Assembly: GCF_022808645.1 (NCBI RefSeq)
Contig: NZ_JAKZKT010000008.1
Location: 1 to 64,000, forward strand
Direction of reading: 5' to 3'
DNA from: Bacillus litorisediminis
GTDB lineage: Bacteria; Bacillota; Bacilli; Bacillales; JC228
Length of the DNA stretch: 64,000 nt
Below the pieces are notes generated by a model, which was given only the letters and a program-made list of their open reading frames with translations, did no database searches and was not told the origin of the DNA. The translations under genes and the position numbers were made by a program. Positions 1 to 9,240 of the stretch are shown in pieces; position 1 is the stretch's first letter, and each line of letters opens with the position of its first letter.

Positions 1-892
1 AAATTTGATTGATTTTGTACGAATAGCGGAATCAGAATCCGCTTGAGCCCCTGAAGTGAAGGTTTTCGTTGTAATAACGGAATGAGGATCCGCCACACTT
101 ATTTAATGGATCATCATTCCGTTATTTATTCAAAAATCCTTGTTTAGAGCATGGTTTCGGTTCCTCGTTCCGTTATTTGCTTTTTTATCGACAAATTTGA
201 CTGATTTTGTATGAATAGCGGAATCAGAATCCGCTTCAGCTCCTAAAATGAAGGTTTTGTTTCTAATAACGGAATGAGGATCCGCCAAACTTGATTAATG
301 GATCCTCATTCCGCTATTTATTCAAAAATCTTCGTTAGGAGCATGGATCCGGTTCCTGGTTCCGTTATTTGCTTTTTTTTCGTCAAATTTGATTGATTTT
401 GTTCGAATAGCGGAATCAGAATCCACTTGAGCCCCTGAAATGAAGGTTTTGTTTCTAATAACGGAATGAGAATCCGCCACACTTATTTAATGGATCCTCA
501 TTCCGTTATTTATTCAAAAATCCTTGTTTAGAGCATGGTTTCGGTTCCTCGTTCCGTTATTGACCTTTCTTTCCGGGAAATTTGATTGATTTTGTACGAA
601 TAGCGGAATCAGAATCCGCTTGAGCCCCTGAAGTGAAGGTTTTCGTTGTAATAACGGAATGAGGATCCGCCACACTTATTTAATGGATCATCATTCCGTT
701 ATTTATTCAAAAATCCTTGTTTAGAGCATGGTTTCGGTTCCTCGTTCCGTTATTTGCTTTTTTATCGACAAATTTGACTGATTTTGTATGAATAGCGGAA
801 TCAGAATCCGCTTCAGCCCCTAAAATGAAGGTTTTGTTTCTAATAACGGAATGAGGATCCGCCACACTTAATTTATTGGATCCTCATTCCAC
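1..892. repeat. Tandem array of five 192-bp non-coding repeats
   Basis: Units begin at about 1, 193, 385, 578 and 770, each opening with AAATTTGA followed by TGATTTTGT; the last is cut short near 890 and the array may start before the window. Each unit carries four related words of the form AATARCGGAATSAGRATCC, two forward and two reversed. The middle pair makes a long hairpin (19-base arms AATAACGGAATGAGGATCC and its complement in the best copies, about 16-base loop). Units 1 and 4 read as identical and unit 5 closely follows unit 2, so a 577-bp block (three units) was itself duplicated. No convincing ORF or ribosome-binding site is present. By synteny the array probably lies between rplT and ysdA. 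Function unknown. Confidence 0.93.
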
Positions 893-1008
893 TTAATTGG
901 ATTTAAAACGAACCCATGTCCTAAAAAAATTTGGTAAACTAAAAAAGACCTTAACATTCACACAGTTTAAAGACGCGTTTGGAGAAACTCATTGAGGAGG
1001 CTATTCTG

Positions 1009-1287
1009 TTGATTTATAAAATAATTTTTGTTTACCTTCTTTTAGTAAATCTTTTAGGTTATTTTATAATGGGGGTTGATAAAAAACGGGCCATTAAACA
1101 AAAATCCCGCGTTTCTGAAACAGCGCTATGGCAAATTGCATGTATAGGCGGGGCTTTTGGGATGTACATAGGAATGAAATATTATCGTCATAAAACCAAA
1201 CATACCTCTTTTGTCTGGGGGATTCCGGCAGTCATCCTGATCCAGATTTCCGTCCTTTATTGTTTAAGTCAGTTTTTAACTGATTAA
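1009..1287 (+). CDS. ysdA: DUF1294 family small membrane protein (YsdA-like)
   Basis: About 92 residues with two to three hydrophobic segments around a polar stretch containing GVDKKRAI, followed by a glycine-rich GGAFGMYIGM segment; this pattern and the length match DUF1294 proteins such as B. subtilis YsdA. The frame is open from 979, but GAGGAGG at 994-1000 lies eight bases before the TTG at 1009, so I start there; an upstream start would have no Shine-Dalgarno sequence. In B. subtilis ysdA follows infC-rpmI-rplT, which would lie left of this window. Biochemical role unknown; probably in the cytoplasmic membrane. Confidence 0.85.
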   Translation: MIYKIIFVYLLLVNLLGYFIMGVDKKRAIKQKSRVSETALWQIACIGGAFGMYIGMKYYRHKTKHTSFVWGIPAVILIQISVLYCLSQFLTD

Positions 1288-1334
1288 TCCCCTGTCATAG
1301 AGACAAGTCTCGCTGTATAAGATGTAATAACCCC

Positions 1335-1958
1335 ATGTACAATCAGCAAGAACATACAGCGAAAGCGGGTGATAGCTTGGAAAATGCTATGTCTTTAATG
1401 TTCACTTTTATTGAAACAGGAGGCATGCTAGCTCCTATAGCATTTGTATTATTTCATGTAGTAAGGCAATTTTTCTTTATTCCGGTTCCTGTTGTCTGTA
1501 TGGCAGGCGGTATATTGTTTGGAACGACGTTTGGCACTTTATTCTCAATTGTCGGTCTCATGATTTCTTGTTTACTGTTTTATATGGTGATTGAAAAACT
1601 GCCCAAAACATACGACAAGCTTATGAATATCAAGAAAAAGTGGTTTGGGCCACACTCAAGATTAACATTGGGGCAAATTACAATTCTGCGTTTAATTCCG
1701 TTTGTTCATTATCAGCTTTTAAATGTGATGATGATTGAGAGAGCCCGTACCTTTGGGAACTATGTAATTGGCGCTTTTTGGACTAACTTGCCGCTCGCTT
1801 TTTTCTACACTGTATTTGGGGAATTTATCAGCGGATTTACACCGACCATGATCATCGTCATTTTGGCAGCCTTGTCAGTATTGTTCTATATTCTTCGCGA
1901 AAAGGTTGTTGTCCTAAAATGGAAAGAATTTTTCCCTAAGGCTTCAGAAGGCCAGTAA
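1335..1958 (+). CDS. TVP38/TMEM64 (DedA-like) family membrane protein
   Basis: An integral membrane protein of about 207 residues. The segment around FFFIPVPVVCMAGGILFG, followed by GTLFSIVGLMIS and later LRLIPFVHYQLLN, is the SNARE-associated/VTT domain pattern of the TVP38/TMEM64 family (DedA superfamily). Members are implicated in lipid scrambling or envelope homeostasis, but the substrate here is not known. B. subtilis YtxB is a similar protein. The start is uncertain: ATG 1335 has no clear Shine-Dalgarno, whereas GGGTGA at 1367-1372 sits just before an in-frame TTG at 1377. A terminator follows directly. Confidence 0.82.
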   Translation: MYNQQEHTAKAGDSLENAMSLMFTFIETGGMLAPIAFVLFHVVRQFFFIPVPVVCMAGGILFGTTFGTLFSIVGLMISCLLFYMVIEKLPKTYDKLMNIKKKWFGPHSRLTLGQITILRLIPFVHYQLLNVMMIERARTFGNYVIGAFWTNLPLAFFYTVFGEFISGFTPTMIIVILAALSVLFYILREKVVVLKWKEFFPKASEGQ

Positions 1959-1967
1959 TGAAGGAAT

Positions 1968-1997
1968 GAGATCTCTTATGGAGTTCTCTTTTTTTTT
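1968..1997 (+). terminator. Rho-independent terminator after TVP38-like gene
   Basis: Hairpin GAGATCTC / GAGTTCTC (seven of eight pairs) with loop TTATG, followed by a run of nine T. It lies inside the open frame upstream of the dUTPase gene, which supports the later GTG start of that gene. Confidence 0.7.
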
Positions 1998-2040
1998 GTT
2001 TGATATAATAGGTTTATGTTACTTGAAGGGAGAACTCGCT

Positions 2041-2541
2041 GTGGACATAAAAAGACTATTTCAAATGCAGCGTGAGCTGGATCATACGATAGAAATGAAA
2101 AATAATCTTCAGGGAGAAGACTTGTTTGAACGAAAAGTATTTGCCTTTTTGGTAGAGGCTGCGGAACTTGCCAATGAAACAAGATGCTTTAAATTTTGGA
2201 GCCAAAAAGGGCCCTCACATAAAGATATCTTGTTGGAAGAATACGTGGACGGAATTCATTTTCTGCTCTCGCTCGGCATTGAAAAAAAAATGGATTCAAT
2301 TGAGATTCAATTGGAAAAAGTAAAGGAAGAGCCGAATCACCTAAATTTGACTTCATATTTTATTAAGGTAAATGAGGAGGCACTTGCTTTTTTCCGTAAC
2401 CCATCAACAGAACTCTATTTGAAGCTGTTTTATACTTACCTTCAGCTTGGCACTCTCTTAGACTTTACCTTAAAAGAGGTGGAAGAAGCCTACTTTGCTA
2501 AAAATAAAGTAAATTATCAGCGTCAAGAGTCAAATTACTAA
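2041..2541 (+). CDS. Dimeric dUTPase family nucleotide pyrophosphatase
   Basis: A 166-residue all-alpha protein with the two metal-binding helices of the dimeric dUTPase/MazG-like superfamily: [16 protein letters not shown] (ExxE motif, with the FKFWS segment typical of dUTPase_2) and [16 protein letters not shown] (ExxD motif). The expected reaction is dUTP to dUMP plus pyrophosphate, keeping uracil out of DNA and supplying thymidylate synthesis; dCTP or other NTPs cannot be excluded. The frame is open from 1966 but runs through a terminator hairpin; GTG 2041 has GGGAGAA upstream and gives the family's usual N-terminus ([14 protein letters not shown]). It precedes the ysdC homologue. Confidence 0.85.
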   Translation: MDIKRLFQMQRELDHTIEMKNNLQGEDLFERKVFAFLVEAAELANETRCFKFWSQKGPSHKDILLEEYVDGIHFLLSLGIEKKMDSIEIQLEKVKEEPNHLNLTSYFIKVNEEALAFFRNPSTELYLKLFYTYLQLGTLLDFTLKEVEEAYFAKNKVNYQRQESNY

Positions 2542-2611
2542 GTATATTTTTACAATTATGGATATCGTTTTGTATAATGAGAAAGGGACTAATAAATGGG
2601 AGGCTGTGTTA

Positions 2612-3697
2612 ATGGCTAAATTAGATGAAACACTTACAATGCTGAAGGATCTAACGGATGCAAAAGGAATCCCGGGGAATGAAAGAGAACCTAGGGAAGT
2701 GATGAAAAAATACATAGAGCCGTACGCGGACGAAATTTCAACAGACGGTTTAGGAAGCTTAATTGCTAAAAAGGTTGGAGATGCAAACGGTCCTAAAATT
2801 ATGGTTGCCGGCCATTTAGATGAAATTGGTTTTATGGTAACCAAAATCGATGATAAAGGGTTCATTCGTTTTCAAACAGTGGGCGGCTGGTGGTCTCAAG
2901 TCATGCTTGCGCAAAGAGTAACCATTGTGACAAGTAAAGGTGAAGTTACAGGAGTAATTGGTTCAAAACCGCCGCACATCTTATCGACTGAAGCACGTAA
3001 GAAGCCAGTTGAGATCAAGGATATGTTCGTAGATATAGGTGCATCAAGCCGTGAAGAAGCATTGGAATGGGGCGTAAAGCCTGGTGACATGATTGTTCCT
3101 TATTTTGAGTTTACAGTCATGAATAATGAAAAGATGCTTCTTGCAAAAGCATGGGATAACCGTATAGGTTGTGCGATTGCAATCGACGTCTTAAAAGGTC
3201 TAAAAGGTCAATCTCATCCAAACGTTGTATATGGTGTGGGGACAGTGCAAGAAGAAGTTGGGCTTCGCGGTGCGCGTACCGCTGCTTCGCAAATTCAGCC
3301 TGACATTGGCTTTGCAGTAGACGTTGGGATTGCCGGTGATACGCCTGGGGTTACGGAAAAAGAGGCACTCAGTAAAATGGGGGATGGACCGCAAATTATC
3401 CTTTATGATGCGTCAATGGTTTCCCATAAAGGGCTGCGCGATTTTGTTACAGGTGTAGCCGACGAATTAAATATTCCTTACCAGTTTGATTATGTTCCAG
3501 GTGGAGGAACAGACTCTGGAGCTATTCACTTAACTGCAAATGGTGTACCGAACCTTGCGATTACGATTGCAACTCGATATATTCATTCACATGCAGCCAT
3601 TCTTCACCGTGATGACTATGAAAACGCTGTGAAATTAATTACTGAGGTTATTAAACGATTAGACCGTGAAACCGTTAATCGAATTACATTTGAATAA
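2612..3697 (+). CDS. ysdC: M42 family glutamyl aminopeptidase/endoglucanase-like (YsdC)
   Basis: A 361-residue M42 metallopeptidase. Metal ligands are visible in [11 protein letters not shown], in AWDNRIGCA (Asp bridging two metals), in the [10 protein letters not shown] catalytic Glu pair, in FAVDVG and in the C-terminal IHSHAAILH. The [10 protein letters not shown] segment is also typical. The family forms tetrahedral dodecamers that trim short peptides in the cytoplasm. The frame is open from 2558, but GGGAGG at 2598-2603 and ATG 2612 give the standard [11 protein letters not shown] start and the same length as B. subtilis YsdC. A terminator follows. Confidence 0.93.
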   Translation: MAKLDETLTMLKDLTDAKGIPGNEREPREVMKKYIEPYADEISTDGLGSLIAKKVGDANGPKIMVAGHLDEIGFMVTKIDDKGFIRFQTVGGWWSQVMLAQRVTIVTSKGEVTGVIGSKPPHILSTEARKKPVEIKDMFVDIGASSREEALEWGVKPGDMIVPYFEFTVMNNEKMLLAKAWDNRIGCAIAIDVLKGLKGQSHPNVVYGVGTVQEEVGLRGARTAASQIQPDIGFAVDVGIAGDTPGVTEKEALSKMGDGPQIILYDASMVSHKGLRDFVTGVADELNIPYQFDYVPGGGTDSGAIHLTANGVPNLAITIATRYIHSHAAILHRDDYENAVKLITEVIKRLDRETVNRITFE

Positions 3698-3701
3698 TAG
3701 A

Positions 3702-3738
3702 AAAGGGCAGGGACAGACATTGGTCTGGCCCTTTTTTC
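3702..3738 (+). terminator. Terminator after ysdC
   Basis: AAAAGGGC ... GGCCCTTTTTT with an inner CAGAC/GTCTG stem; the stem is interrupted by a small asymmetric bulge and followed by six T. Confidence 0.75.
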
Positions 3739-3776
3739 ATGGTGATATACGATAAATTTTTGGCATAGAGGTCATC

Positions 3777-3851
3777 ATGGACAAAATGGGCAAGATGCGA
3801 GGGAGAAGTGTCCTTCATAGGGGACATAACAGAAAGAACGGTCGATCATAA
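3777..3851 (+). CDS. Possible 24-residue very basic peptide
   Basis: In the gap between ysdC and sspI, AGAGGT at 3767-3772 lies about four bases before an ATG that opens a 24-codon frame. The peptide has about eight Arg/Lys, several His and only one acidic residue, and begins MDKMGKMRGRSVLHRGHN. I recognise no family. It may be a chance frame: no dedicated promoter is evident, although the hairpin at 3892-3922 could end such a transcript. Its place next to a spore-protein gene is suggestive only. Confidence 0.22.
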   Translation: MDKMGKMRGRSVLHRGHNRKNGRS

Positions 3852-3891
3852 AAAACATATTATGGAAATGAGAGATGAATGCAAAGTAATC

Positions 3892-3922
3892 AAAAAAACC
3901 GGGCTGCTTTACCCGGTTCTTT
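3892..3922 (-). terminator. Terminator of sspI
   Basis: AACCGGG / CCCGGTT stem with a seven-to-eight base loop. On the minus strand it is followed by seven T, directly after the sspI stop; on the plus strand the tail TTCTTTCC could also serve. Confidence 0.85.
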
Positions 3923-3923
3923 C

Positions 3924-4133
3924 CTAACCTTTTATACCTTTCTCTAACGTCTCAAGCATTTCCTTTTTCTCTGCTTCAGAAGAATTTTTCCAAATTACTT
4001 CAAAGAGTACGCCTAGACCAGGGAGCATTTTTTCTTCTCCGCTTTGAATCGCATCTACAATCGTATCTTCTAGTTGACTTTGATCATTGTCGGAAACATT
4101 ATGCAAAATAGCTGCACGAAGGTTCAAATTCAT
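3924..4133 (-). CDS. sspI: Small acid-soluble spore protein SspI
   Basis: A 69-residue protein matching the SspI family: [20 protein letters not shown] at the N-terminus and a conserved [15 protein letters not shown] segment. SspI is a minor spore-core protein made late in the forespore; B. subtilis expresses it under sigma-G. The gene lies opposite and upstream of the TrmH-type methyltransferase and pheST, the same order as sspI-ysgA-pheS in B. subtilis. AAGGAGG precedes the ATG on the reverse strand. I could not see a confident sigma-G promoter. Confidence 0.93.
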   Translation of the reverse strand: MNLNLRAAILHNVSDNDQSQLEDTIVDAIQSGEEKMLPGLGVLFEVIWKNSSEAEKKEMLETLEKGIKG

Positions 4134-4247
4134 AGCAATCCTCCTTAAAAATTCATATCGCTACAAATAGAATGCCTCAAGCAAATGTTTTATATGTGTA
4201 ATAATTGCTGTATAATTCGAAAAAGAAGTGTTGAAAAGGAGAGATCG

Positions 4248-5012
4248 ATGTTGAAATCGATTGAATCAGTACAAAATGAGAAGGTGAAGGAATGGAAGAA
4301 GCTCTTGCAGAAAAAAGGGCGGGATACCTTTAATCAATACATAGTAGAAGGCTTTCATTTGGTGGAAGAAGCAAGTAAAAATCCTTCATTGATTACATCT
4401 ATCATTGTCAGACAAGATGTAACTGTTCCTGAGTGGGTTCCTTCAAGCGCTGATGTATTCGAGGTTTCAAATGAAATAGCAAAGGCAATTTCAGATACCG
4501 AAACGAATCAGGGTATTTTTGCAATTTGTAAAAAACAGGAGCACCTCATACCCAAACAAGCAAATTCGTTTTTACTGCTAGATGCCATTCAAGATCCGGG
4601 AAATTTAGGAACGATTATCCGTACAGCGGATGCTGCTGGCGCTGATGTAATTATCTTGGGAGAGGGAACAGTAGATCCCTATAACCCGAAAGTGATCAGG
4701 AGTGCGCAAGGCAGTCATTTTCATATTCCGCTTATAAAGGGTAACTTGTTTGAGTGGGTTGAGCGGCTAAAGGAAACAGGTGTGACAGTATATGGCACAG
4801 CTTTGGAAGGAGCAGAGGCTTATCATACTGTAGAACCTAAATTGCCGTTTGCTTTAATTCTAGGGAATGAAGGAAATGGAGTAAATCCGAATCTTTTGGA
4901 GCAAAGCAGTCAAAATCTATACGTTCCAATCTATGGTAAAAGTGAATCATTGAATGTCACGATTGCGGGCGGTATTCTTTTGTATCATTTTATGAATAAG
5001 GCCCATTCTTAA
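4248..5012 (+). CDS. ysgA: TrmH/SpoU family RNA 2'-O-methyltransferase (YsgA)
   Basis: 254 residues. An N-terminal substrate-binding domain (KVKEWKKLLQKKGRDTFNQY) is followed by the SPOUT trefoil-knot domain with its three motifs: DPGNLGTIIRTADAAG, ILGNEGNGV and PIYGKSESLNVTIAGGILLY. Such enzymes transfer methyl from S-adenosylmethionine to a ribose in rRNA or tRNA; the target here is not readable from sequence. The frame is open from 4185, but AAGGAGAG before ATG 4248 and the family N-terminus fix the start. It sits between sspI and the pheST leader as in B. subtilis. Confidence 0.92.
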   Translation: MLKSIESVQNEKVKEWKKLLQKKGRDTFNQYIVEGFHLVEEASKNPSLITSIIVRQDVTVPEWVPSSADVFEVSNEIAKAISDTETNQGIFAICKKQEHLIPKQANSFLLLDAIQDPGNLGTIIRTADAAGADVIILGEGTVDPYNPKVIRSAQGSHFHIPLIKGNLFEWVERLKETGVTVYGTALEGAEAYHTVEPKLPFALILGNEGNGVNPNLLEQSSQNLYVPIYGKSESLNVTIAGGILLYHFMNKAHS

Positions 5013-5052
5013 GTTTTGAAACAAGTATTTTTGGACAAAATGAGATACAAAT

Positions 5053-5081
5053 TTGAATTTTACACGATTTTTAACTATAAT
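5053..5081 (+). promoter_or_regulatory. Sigma-A promoter of the pheST T-box transcript
   Basis: TTGAAT (5053-5058), 17-base spacer, TATAAT (5076-5081), about 60 bases before the T-box leader. Confidence 0.7.
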
Positions 5082-5139
5082 GTGGTAGCAAATAAACAAG
5101 TTTTTTATTATACTTTATAAAAGATAAATGTATGAATGC

Positions 5140-5395
5140 AAAAACGATGACAGAGAAAAGTACTTTGTTCTAGAGCCATAAAGGGAGAAAATGTCAGAGA
5201 CTGAGAGCATTTTCATGGTAAAGTCAAAGGAAGTTCACCTCTAGAGTTGGCATCGGGACCATGTAAAACATGTAAAGATGCCCCGGTTAAAAGCCGTTAT
5301 CTGAATGAAGCTGGGCACCTGTGTCTTTGAACAGAGTGTCAATTTGGGTGGTATCGCGAACGTCTCGTCCCTTATTTTGGGAGAGACGTTTTTTT
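5140..5395 (+). ncRNA. T-box leader, phenylalanine specific
   Basis: The leader shows the expected order: an AGAGAAAAGTAC start, a long stem I, the T-box core GGGTGGTATCGCG at 5346-5358, and a terminator with stem AACGTCTCGTCCC / GGGAGAGACGTT plus T7 (5359-5395). In the specifier region TTC at 5234-5236 is followed by ACC, so I read the specifier as Phe UUC. Uncharged tRNA-Phe would stabilise the antiterminator and allow pheST transcription. An extra repeat element lies between this terminator and pheS. Confidence 0.93.
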
Positions 5396-5522
5396 ATACT
5401 TATAGAGATAAAATTTTTGCGAAGATGTATTTCGACGTTATTAAAATTTTCAGGAAATAAGTATAAGTGCAACTAGGCTGCCACCTGAGCCATACGGCTT
5501 GGTAGTAGCCAAGTTTTCTTTA
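5395..5522 (+). repeat. Dispersed hairpin element, copy A
   Basis: About 128 bp sharing sequence with copies at 9053, 9893 and 43855. The left part has AT-rich inverted ends (TATACTTATAG ... AATAAGTATA) with AAAATTTTTGC inside; the right part has ATAAGTGCAACTAGGC and a GGCTTGG / CCAAG hairpin followed by TTTTCTTT. It starts in the T tail of the T-box terminator and ends about ten bases before the pheS Shine-Dalgarno, so every pheST mRNA contains it. Confidence 0.88.
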
Positions 5523-5542
5523 TTTAAAAAGGAGGATCTAAA

Positions 5543-6583
5543 ATGGAGCAAAAGTTAAGAGAATTAGAACAAGAGGCGCTGCAAAAAATTCAAAACGCTG
5601 AAGATCTGAAAGAATTAAATGATATTCGCATTGCCTATCTTGGAAAAAAAGGTCCTATTACTGAAGTTTTGCGCGGAATGGGCAAGCTTTCAGCCGAAGA
5701 AAGACCGAAAATGGGTGCACTTGTCAATGTAGTGCGAGAAAAGATTACCGAGAGAATTGAAGCCAAGCAGGCAGAACTAGAGGAAAAAGCCATTTCTGAG
5801 AAATTAGCAAAAGAATCGATTGATGTGACACTTCCAGGGCGTCCAATTGAGCTTGGCAACCACCATCCATTGACTAAAATTGTGGAAGAAATTGAGGACT
5901 TGTTTATATCCATGGGATATGAAATCGCAGAAGGTCCAGAAGTTGAAACCGATTATTATAATTTCGAAGCATTGAATCTTCCTAAAGGTCACCCGGCACG
6001 TGATATGCAGGATTCCTTCTACATAACAGAGGAAATCCTTTTACGTACACATACATCCCCCGTACAAGCCCGTACGATGGAAAAGCAACAGGGAAAAGGG
6101 CCAGTTAAAATTATTTGTCCTGGAAAAGTGTATCGCCGTGATTCTGACGATGCAACACATTCACACCAATTTACGCAAATTGAAGGATTGGTCGTTGACC
6201 GTAATATTCGCTTAAGTGATTTAAAAGGAACACTGAATGTTTTTGCTAAGAAAATATTCGGTGAGGAAAGAGAAATTCGTCTCCGTCCTAGCTTTTTCCC
6301 GTTCACAGAGCCTTCGGTTGAAATGGATATTTCCTGTAAAATGTGCGGAGGTGCAGGCTGTAACGTTTGTAAAGGCACAGGCTGGATTGAAATTTTAGGA
6401 GCAGGTATGGTACATCCAAACGTACTGGAAATGGCGGGATATGACTCTAATGAATATACAGGCTTTGCCTTTGGTATGGGACCGGAAAGAATAGCGATGC
6501 TGAAATACGGAATTGAAGATATTCGTCATTTCTATACCAATGATGTCCGTTTGCTGAAACAGTTTGGAGTTCATGAAGAATAA
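5543..6583 (+). CDS. pheS: Phenylalanyl-tRNA synthetase alpha subunit
   Basis: 346 residues. An N-terminal coiled coil (to about residue 85) that contacts tRNA-Phe is followed by a class II catalytic core: [27 protein letters not shown] (motif 2 region), and motif 3 [14 protein letters not shown]. The enzyme is an (alpha-beta)2 tetramer that charges tRNA-Phe in the cytoplasm. AAAGGAGG stands before ATG 5543, and pheT follows after 15 bases in one operon controlled by the T-box. Length is close to the B. subtilis enzyme. Confidence 0.98.
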   Translation: MEQKLRELEQEALQKIQNAEDLKELNDIRIAYLGKKGPITEVLRGMGKLSAEERPKMGALVNVVREKITERIEAKQAELEEKAISEKLAKESIDVTLPGRPIELGNHHPLTKIVEEIEDLFISMGYEIAEGPEVETDYYNFEALNLPKGHPARDMQDSFYITEEILLRTHTSPVQARTMEKQQGKGPVKIICPGKVYRRDSDDATHSHQFTQIEGLVVDRNIRLSDLKGTLNVFAKKIFGEEREIRLRPSFFPFTEPSVEMDISCKMCGGAGCNVCKGTGWIEILGAGMVHPNVLEMAGYDSNEYTGFAFGMGPERIAMLKYGIEDIRHFYTNDVRLLKQFGVHEE

Positions 6584-6598
6584 GGAGGAAGTCTTACA

Positions 6599-9010
6599 AT
6601 GTTAGTTTCTTATAACTGGTTGAAGGAATATGTAGATTTATCAGGAACAACACCAGAAGAATTAGCTGAAAAAATCACAAGAACCGGGATTGAAGTAGAA
6701 TCAGTAGAATCTGTCAGCGAAGGAATTGAAGGAGTCGTTGTCGGCTACGTCATGGAATGTGAACAACACCCGAATGCAGATAAATTAAATAAATGCCTTG
6801 TTGACATTGGTGAAGGAGAGCCTGTTCAAATAATTTGCGGGGCTAAAAACGTAGCAAAAGGGCAAAAGGTTGCGGTAGCCAAAGTTGGGGCAGTATTACC
6901 TGGCAATTTTAAAATTAAGAAGGCAAAGCTTCGCGGTGAGGAATCGAACGGAATGATTTGCTCTCTGCAGGAACTGGGCTATGAATCTAAAATAATTGCG
7001 AAGGAATATGCAGAAGGGATCTATGTGTTCCCTGAGGGTGTAGAAGTCGGCCAGGATGCGATTGAACTTTTAAATTTAAATGATCATATTTTAGAACTTG
7101 GACTAACGCCAAACCGGTCAGATTGTTTATCGATGTTAGGGGTTGCTTACGAAGTAGCTGCGATATTAGAAAAGGATGTAAAACTGCCCCATGTGCCGGC
7201 ACCAAGCCAAGAAAAAACAGCATACATTGATGTACGGGTCGATGTACCGGAAGATAACCCGCTCTATGTAGCCAAAATCGTGAAAAATGTAAAAATCGGC
7301 CCATCTCCTTTATGGCTGCAAACTCGCTTGATGGCAGCAGGGATCAGACCTCATAACAATATTGTTGATATTACGAACTATATTTTGTTAGAATACGGTA
7401 CACCTTTACATGCGTTTGACTATGACCGCTTCGGTTCAAAAGAGATTGTTGTAAGAAGAGCGAAACAGGACGAAAAAATAGTTACATTAGATGATGCGGA
7501 AAGAACCTTAACTACTGACCATCTTGTTATTACAAATGGCAATGAGCCTGTTGCTGTTGCAGGGGTAATGGGTGGAGCTAACTCAGAAGTACGCAGTGAT
7601 ACAACTACGGTCATACTTGAAGCAGCGCTCTTTAATCCGCAAACAGTTAGAAAAGGTTCAAAGGATTTAGGTCTCCGAAGTGAAGCAAGCAGCCGATTTG
7701 AAAAAGGTGTAGACCCTGAACGCGTCCGTTTAGCAGCAGAACGGGCAGCAGCACTAATGGCAGAGCTAGGCGGAGGAGAAGTAGTTGCAGGCTCTGTAGA
7801 GGTAAACACATTAAAAGCTGAACCAAAAGTCATTGAAGTGCCATATGAAAAAGTGAATCGTGTATTAGGAACTGACCTTTCAAAGGAAGAAATGAGCCGT
7901 CTTTTAGATCGCTTGAAAATACCACATGAATTAGAGTCGGATCGATTAGTGGTGACGGCACCAACGAGAAGAGGGGATTTAGCGATCCAAGAGGACATTA
8001 TTGAGGAAATCGGACGCCTTTATGGATATGACAATCTTCCATATACGCTTCCAGTAGGAGAATATAATCCAGGCAAGCTTACCTCTTACCAAAGAAAGCG
8101 CCGTGTAACCCGGCAAATTCTTGAAAGTGCAGGACTGTATCAAGTCCTCACATATTCTTTAACTTCAAAAGAAAAGGCACAAAAATATGCGCTAGAAGTT
8201 AGAGAACCAATTGCCTTATCCATGCCGATGAGTGAAGAGCGCAGTCATTTGCGCTTAAGCCTTTTGCCTGGGTTAATCGAAATTCTGCAGTTTAATCAGG
8301 CACGTCAAAATGAGAGTTTAGCTGTGTACGAAATCGGCTCTGTCTTTCTGTCTAACGGAGCAGATGTTTTGCCAAAGGAAAAGGAACATTTAGCAGGTGC
8401 TCTAACAGGAGTGTGGGTATCAAATCCTTGGCAAGGAGAGAAGAAGGCTGTTGATTTTTATGTAGCCAAAGGTGTTTTGGATGCATTATTTGAAAAACTC
8501 GATTTGACTCAAGCGATTGAATATACACCGGTTCAAATCGAAGGAATGCATCCGGGTCGGACAGCTCAGATTTTACTAAATGGTACGGTTTTGGGATTTG
8601 TCGGCCAGCTTCACCCAACTGTGCAAAAAGAGCATGACTTAAAGGATACGTTTGTATTTGAAATGGACTTATCGAAATTGCTCGGTGAGGATACAAAAGG
8701 GCTTCAGTATCTGCCGATCCCGCGTTACCCTTCCATAACGCGAGACATTGCGCTGATTGTCGATTCCAGTGTTCTTGCTGGTGATCTTCAAAAGGCCATT
8801 GCATCAGCTGGCGGAAAGCTTTTAAAAGAAGTTTCTGTTTTTGACGTTTATCAAGGAGAACATGTGGAAAGCGGCAAGAAATCAATTGCCTTTTCTTTAA
8901 AATATGTTGATCCGGAAAAAACATTAACGGATGAGGAAGTAACGGCTGCACACGAAAAAGTGCTTCAAGCAGTCAAACAACAATTTGGTGCAACTCTAAG
9001 AGGTGCGTAA
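6599..9010 (+). CDS. pheT: Phenylalanyl-tRNA synthetase beta subunit
   Basis: 803 residues, the long bacterial form. An N-terminal tRNA-binding OB domain (about 40-150; [29 protein letters not shown]) is followed by the B3/B4 editing domain ([14 protein letters not shown]-like segment [19 protein letters not shown]), the B5 domain, a catalytic-like core and a C-terminal ferredoxin-fold anticodon-binding domain ([13 protein letters not shown] ... [15 protein letters not shown]). It pairs with PheS. AAGGAGG precedes ATG 6599. A terminator follows. Confidence 0.98.
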   Translation: MLVSYNWLKEYVDLSGTTPEELAEKITRTGIEVESVESVSEGIEGVVVGYVMECEQHPNADKLNKCLVDIGEGEPVQIICGAKNVAKGQKVAVAKVGAVLPGNFKIKKAKLRGEESNGMICSLQELGYESKIIAKEYAEGIYVFPEGVEVGQDAIELLNLNDHILELGLTPNRSDCLSMLGVAYEVAAILEKDVKLPHVPAPSQEKTAYIDVRVDVPEDNPLYVAKIVKNVKIGPSPLWLQTRLMAAGIRPHNNIVDITNYILLEYGTPLHAFDYDRFGSKEIVVRRAKQDEKIVTLDDAERTLTTDHLVITNGNEPVAVAGVMGGANSEVRSDTTTVILEAALFNPQTVRKGSKDLGLRSEASSRFEKGVDPERVRLAAERAAALMAELGGGEVVAGSVEVNTLKAEPKVIEVPYEKVNRVLGTDLSKEEMSRLLDRLKIPHELESDRLVVTAPTRRGDLAIQEDIIEEIGRLYGYDNLPYTLPVGEYNPGKLTSYQRKRRVTRQILESAGLYQVLTYSLTSKEKAQKYALEVREPIALSMPMSEERSHLRLSLLPGLIEILQFNQARQNESLAVYEIGSVFLSNGADVLPKEKEHLAGALTGVWVSNPWQGEKKAVDFYVAKGVLDALFEKLDLTQAIEYTPVQIEGMHPGRTAQILLNGTVLGFVGQLHPTVQKEHDLKDTFVFEMDLSKLLGEDTKGLQYLPIPRYPSITRDIALIVDSSVLAGDLQKAIASAGGKLLKEVSVFDVYQGEHVESGKKSIAFSLKYVDPEKTLTDEEVTAAHEKVLQAVKQQFGATLRGA

Positions 9011-9017
9011 AAGGGAG

Positions 9018-9053
9018 AAGGAAGTCTGTTCTAAAACACGGGCTTCCTTTTTA
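9018..9053 (+). terminator. Terminator of pheST
   Basis: GGAAGTCTGT / ACGGGCTTCC stem with G-U pairs, followed by five T. Confidence 0.75.
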
Positions 9054-9240
9054 CACTTTAAGAATAAAATTTTAGCAAAGCCGTAAATTCGAAGCAGCTC
9101 AAATTTTGAGGAATAAAATATGCTGGGCAGGATGCCCTAGTCAAGCTAGCCATCAGGCCGCGGCGTAGCCTTGATCAGTGCAGCCAGGAAAGCACCGACC
9201 CCTAGCCTAAAGCGCTCAAGTTATCTTTCCTCTTCCCAAT
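9053..9240 (+). repeat. Dispersed hairpin element, copy B (left half only)
   Basis: The left 70 bases (9053-9120) match the family (ACTTTAAGAATAAAATTTT ... CAAATTTTGAGGAATAAA). From 9121 the shared right part (AAGTGCAACTAGGC) is replaced by an unrelated, more GC-rich stretch with CTAGTCAAGCTAGCC and GTAGCCTTGATCAG, so this copy is diverged or chimeric. It starts in the T tail of the pheT terminator. In B. subtilis the pheT-cvpA interval holds rnhC and zapA; here there is no gene in 9011-9320. Confidence 0.7.

Noticed and set aside
1-892. CRISPR array
   Set aside because: The repeat unit is 192 bp with no short-repeat/unique-spacer alternation, and no cas gene lies near it.
7420-7998. 192-codon reverse-strand frame inside pheT
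   Set aside because: It is a low-complexity Ser/Thr-rich shadow of the PheT reading frame without a ribosome-binding site.
8352-8951. 199-codon reverse-strand frame inside pheT
   Set aside because: It overlaps the well-conserved PheT C-terminus and has His/Leu/Gln-rich shadow composition.
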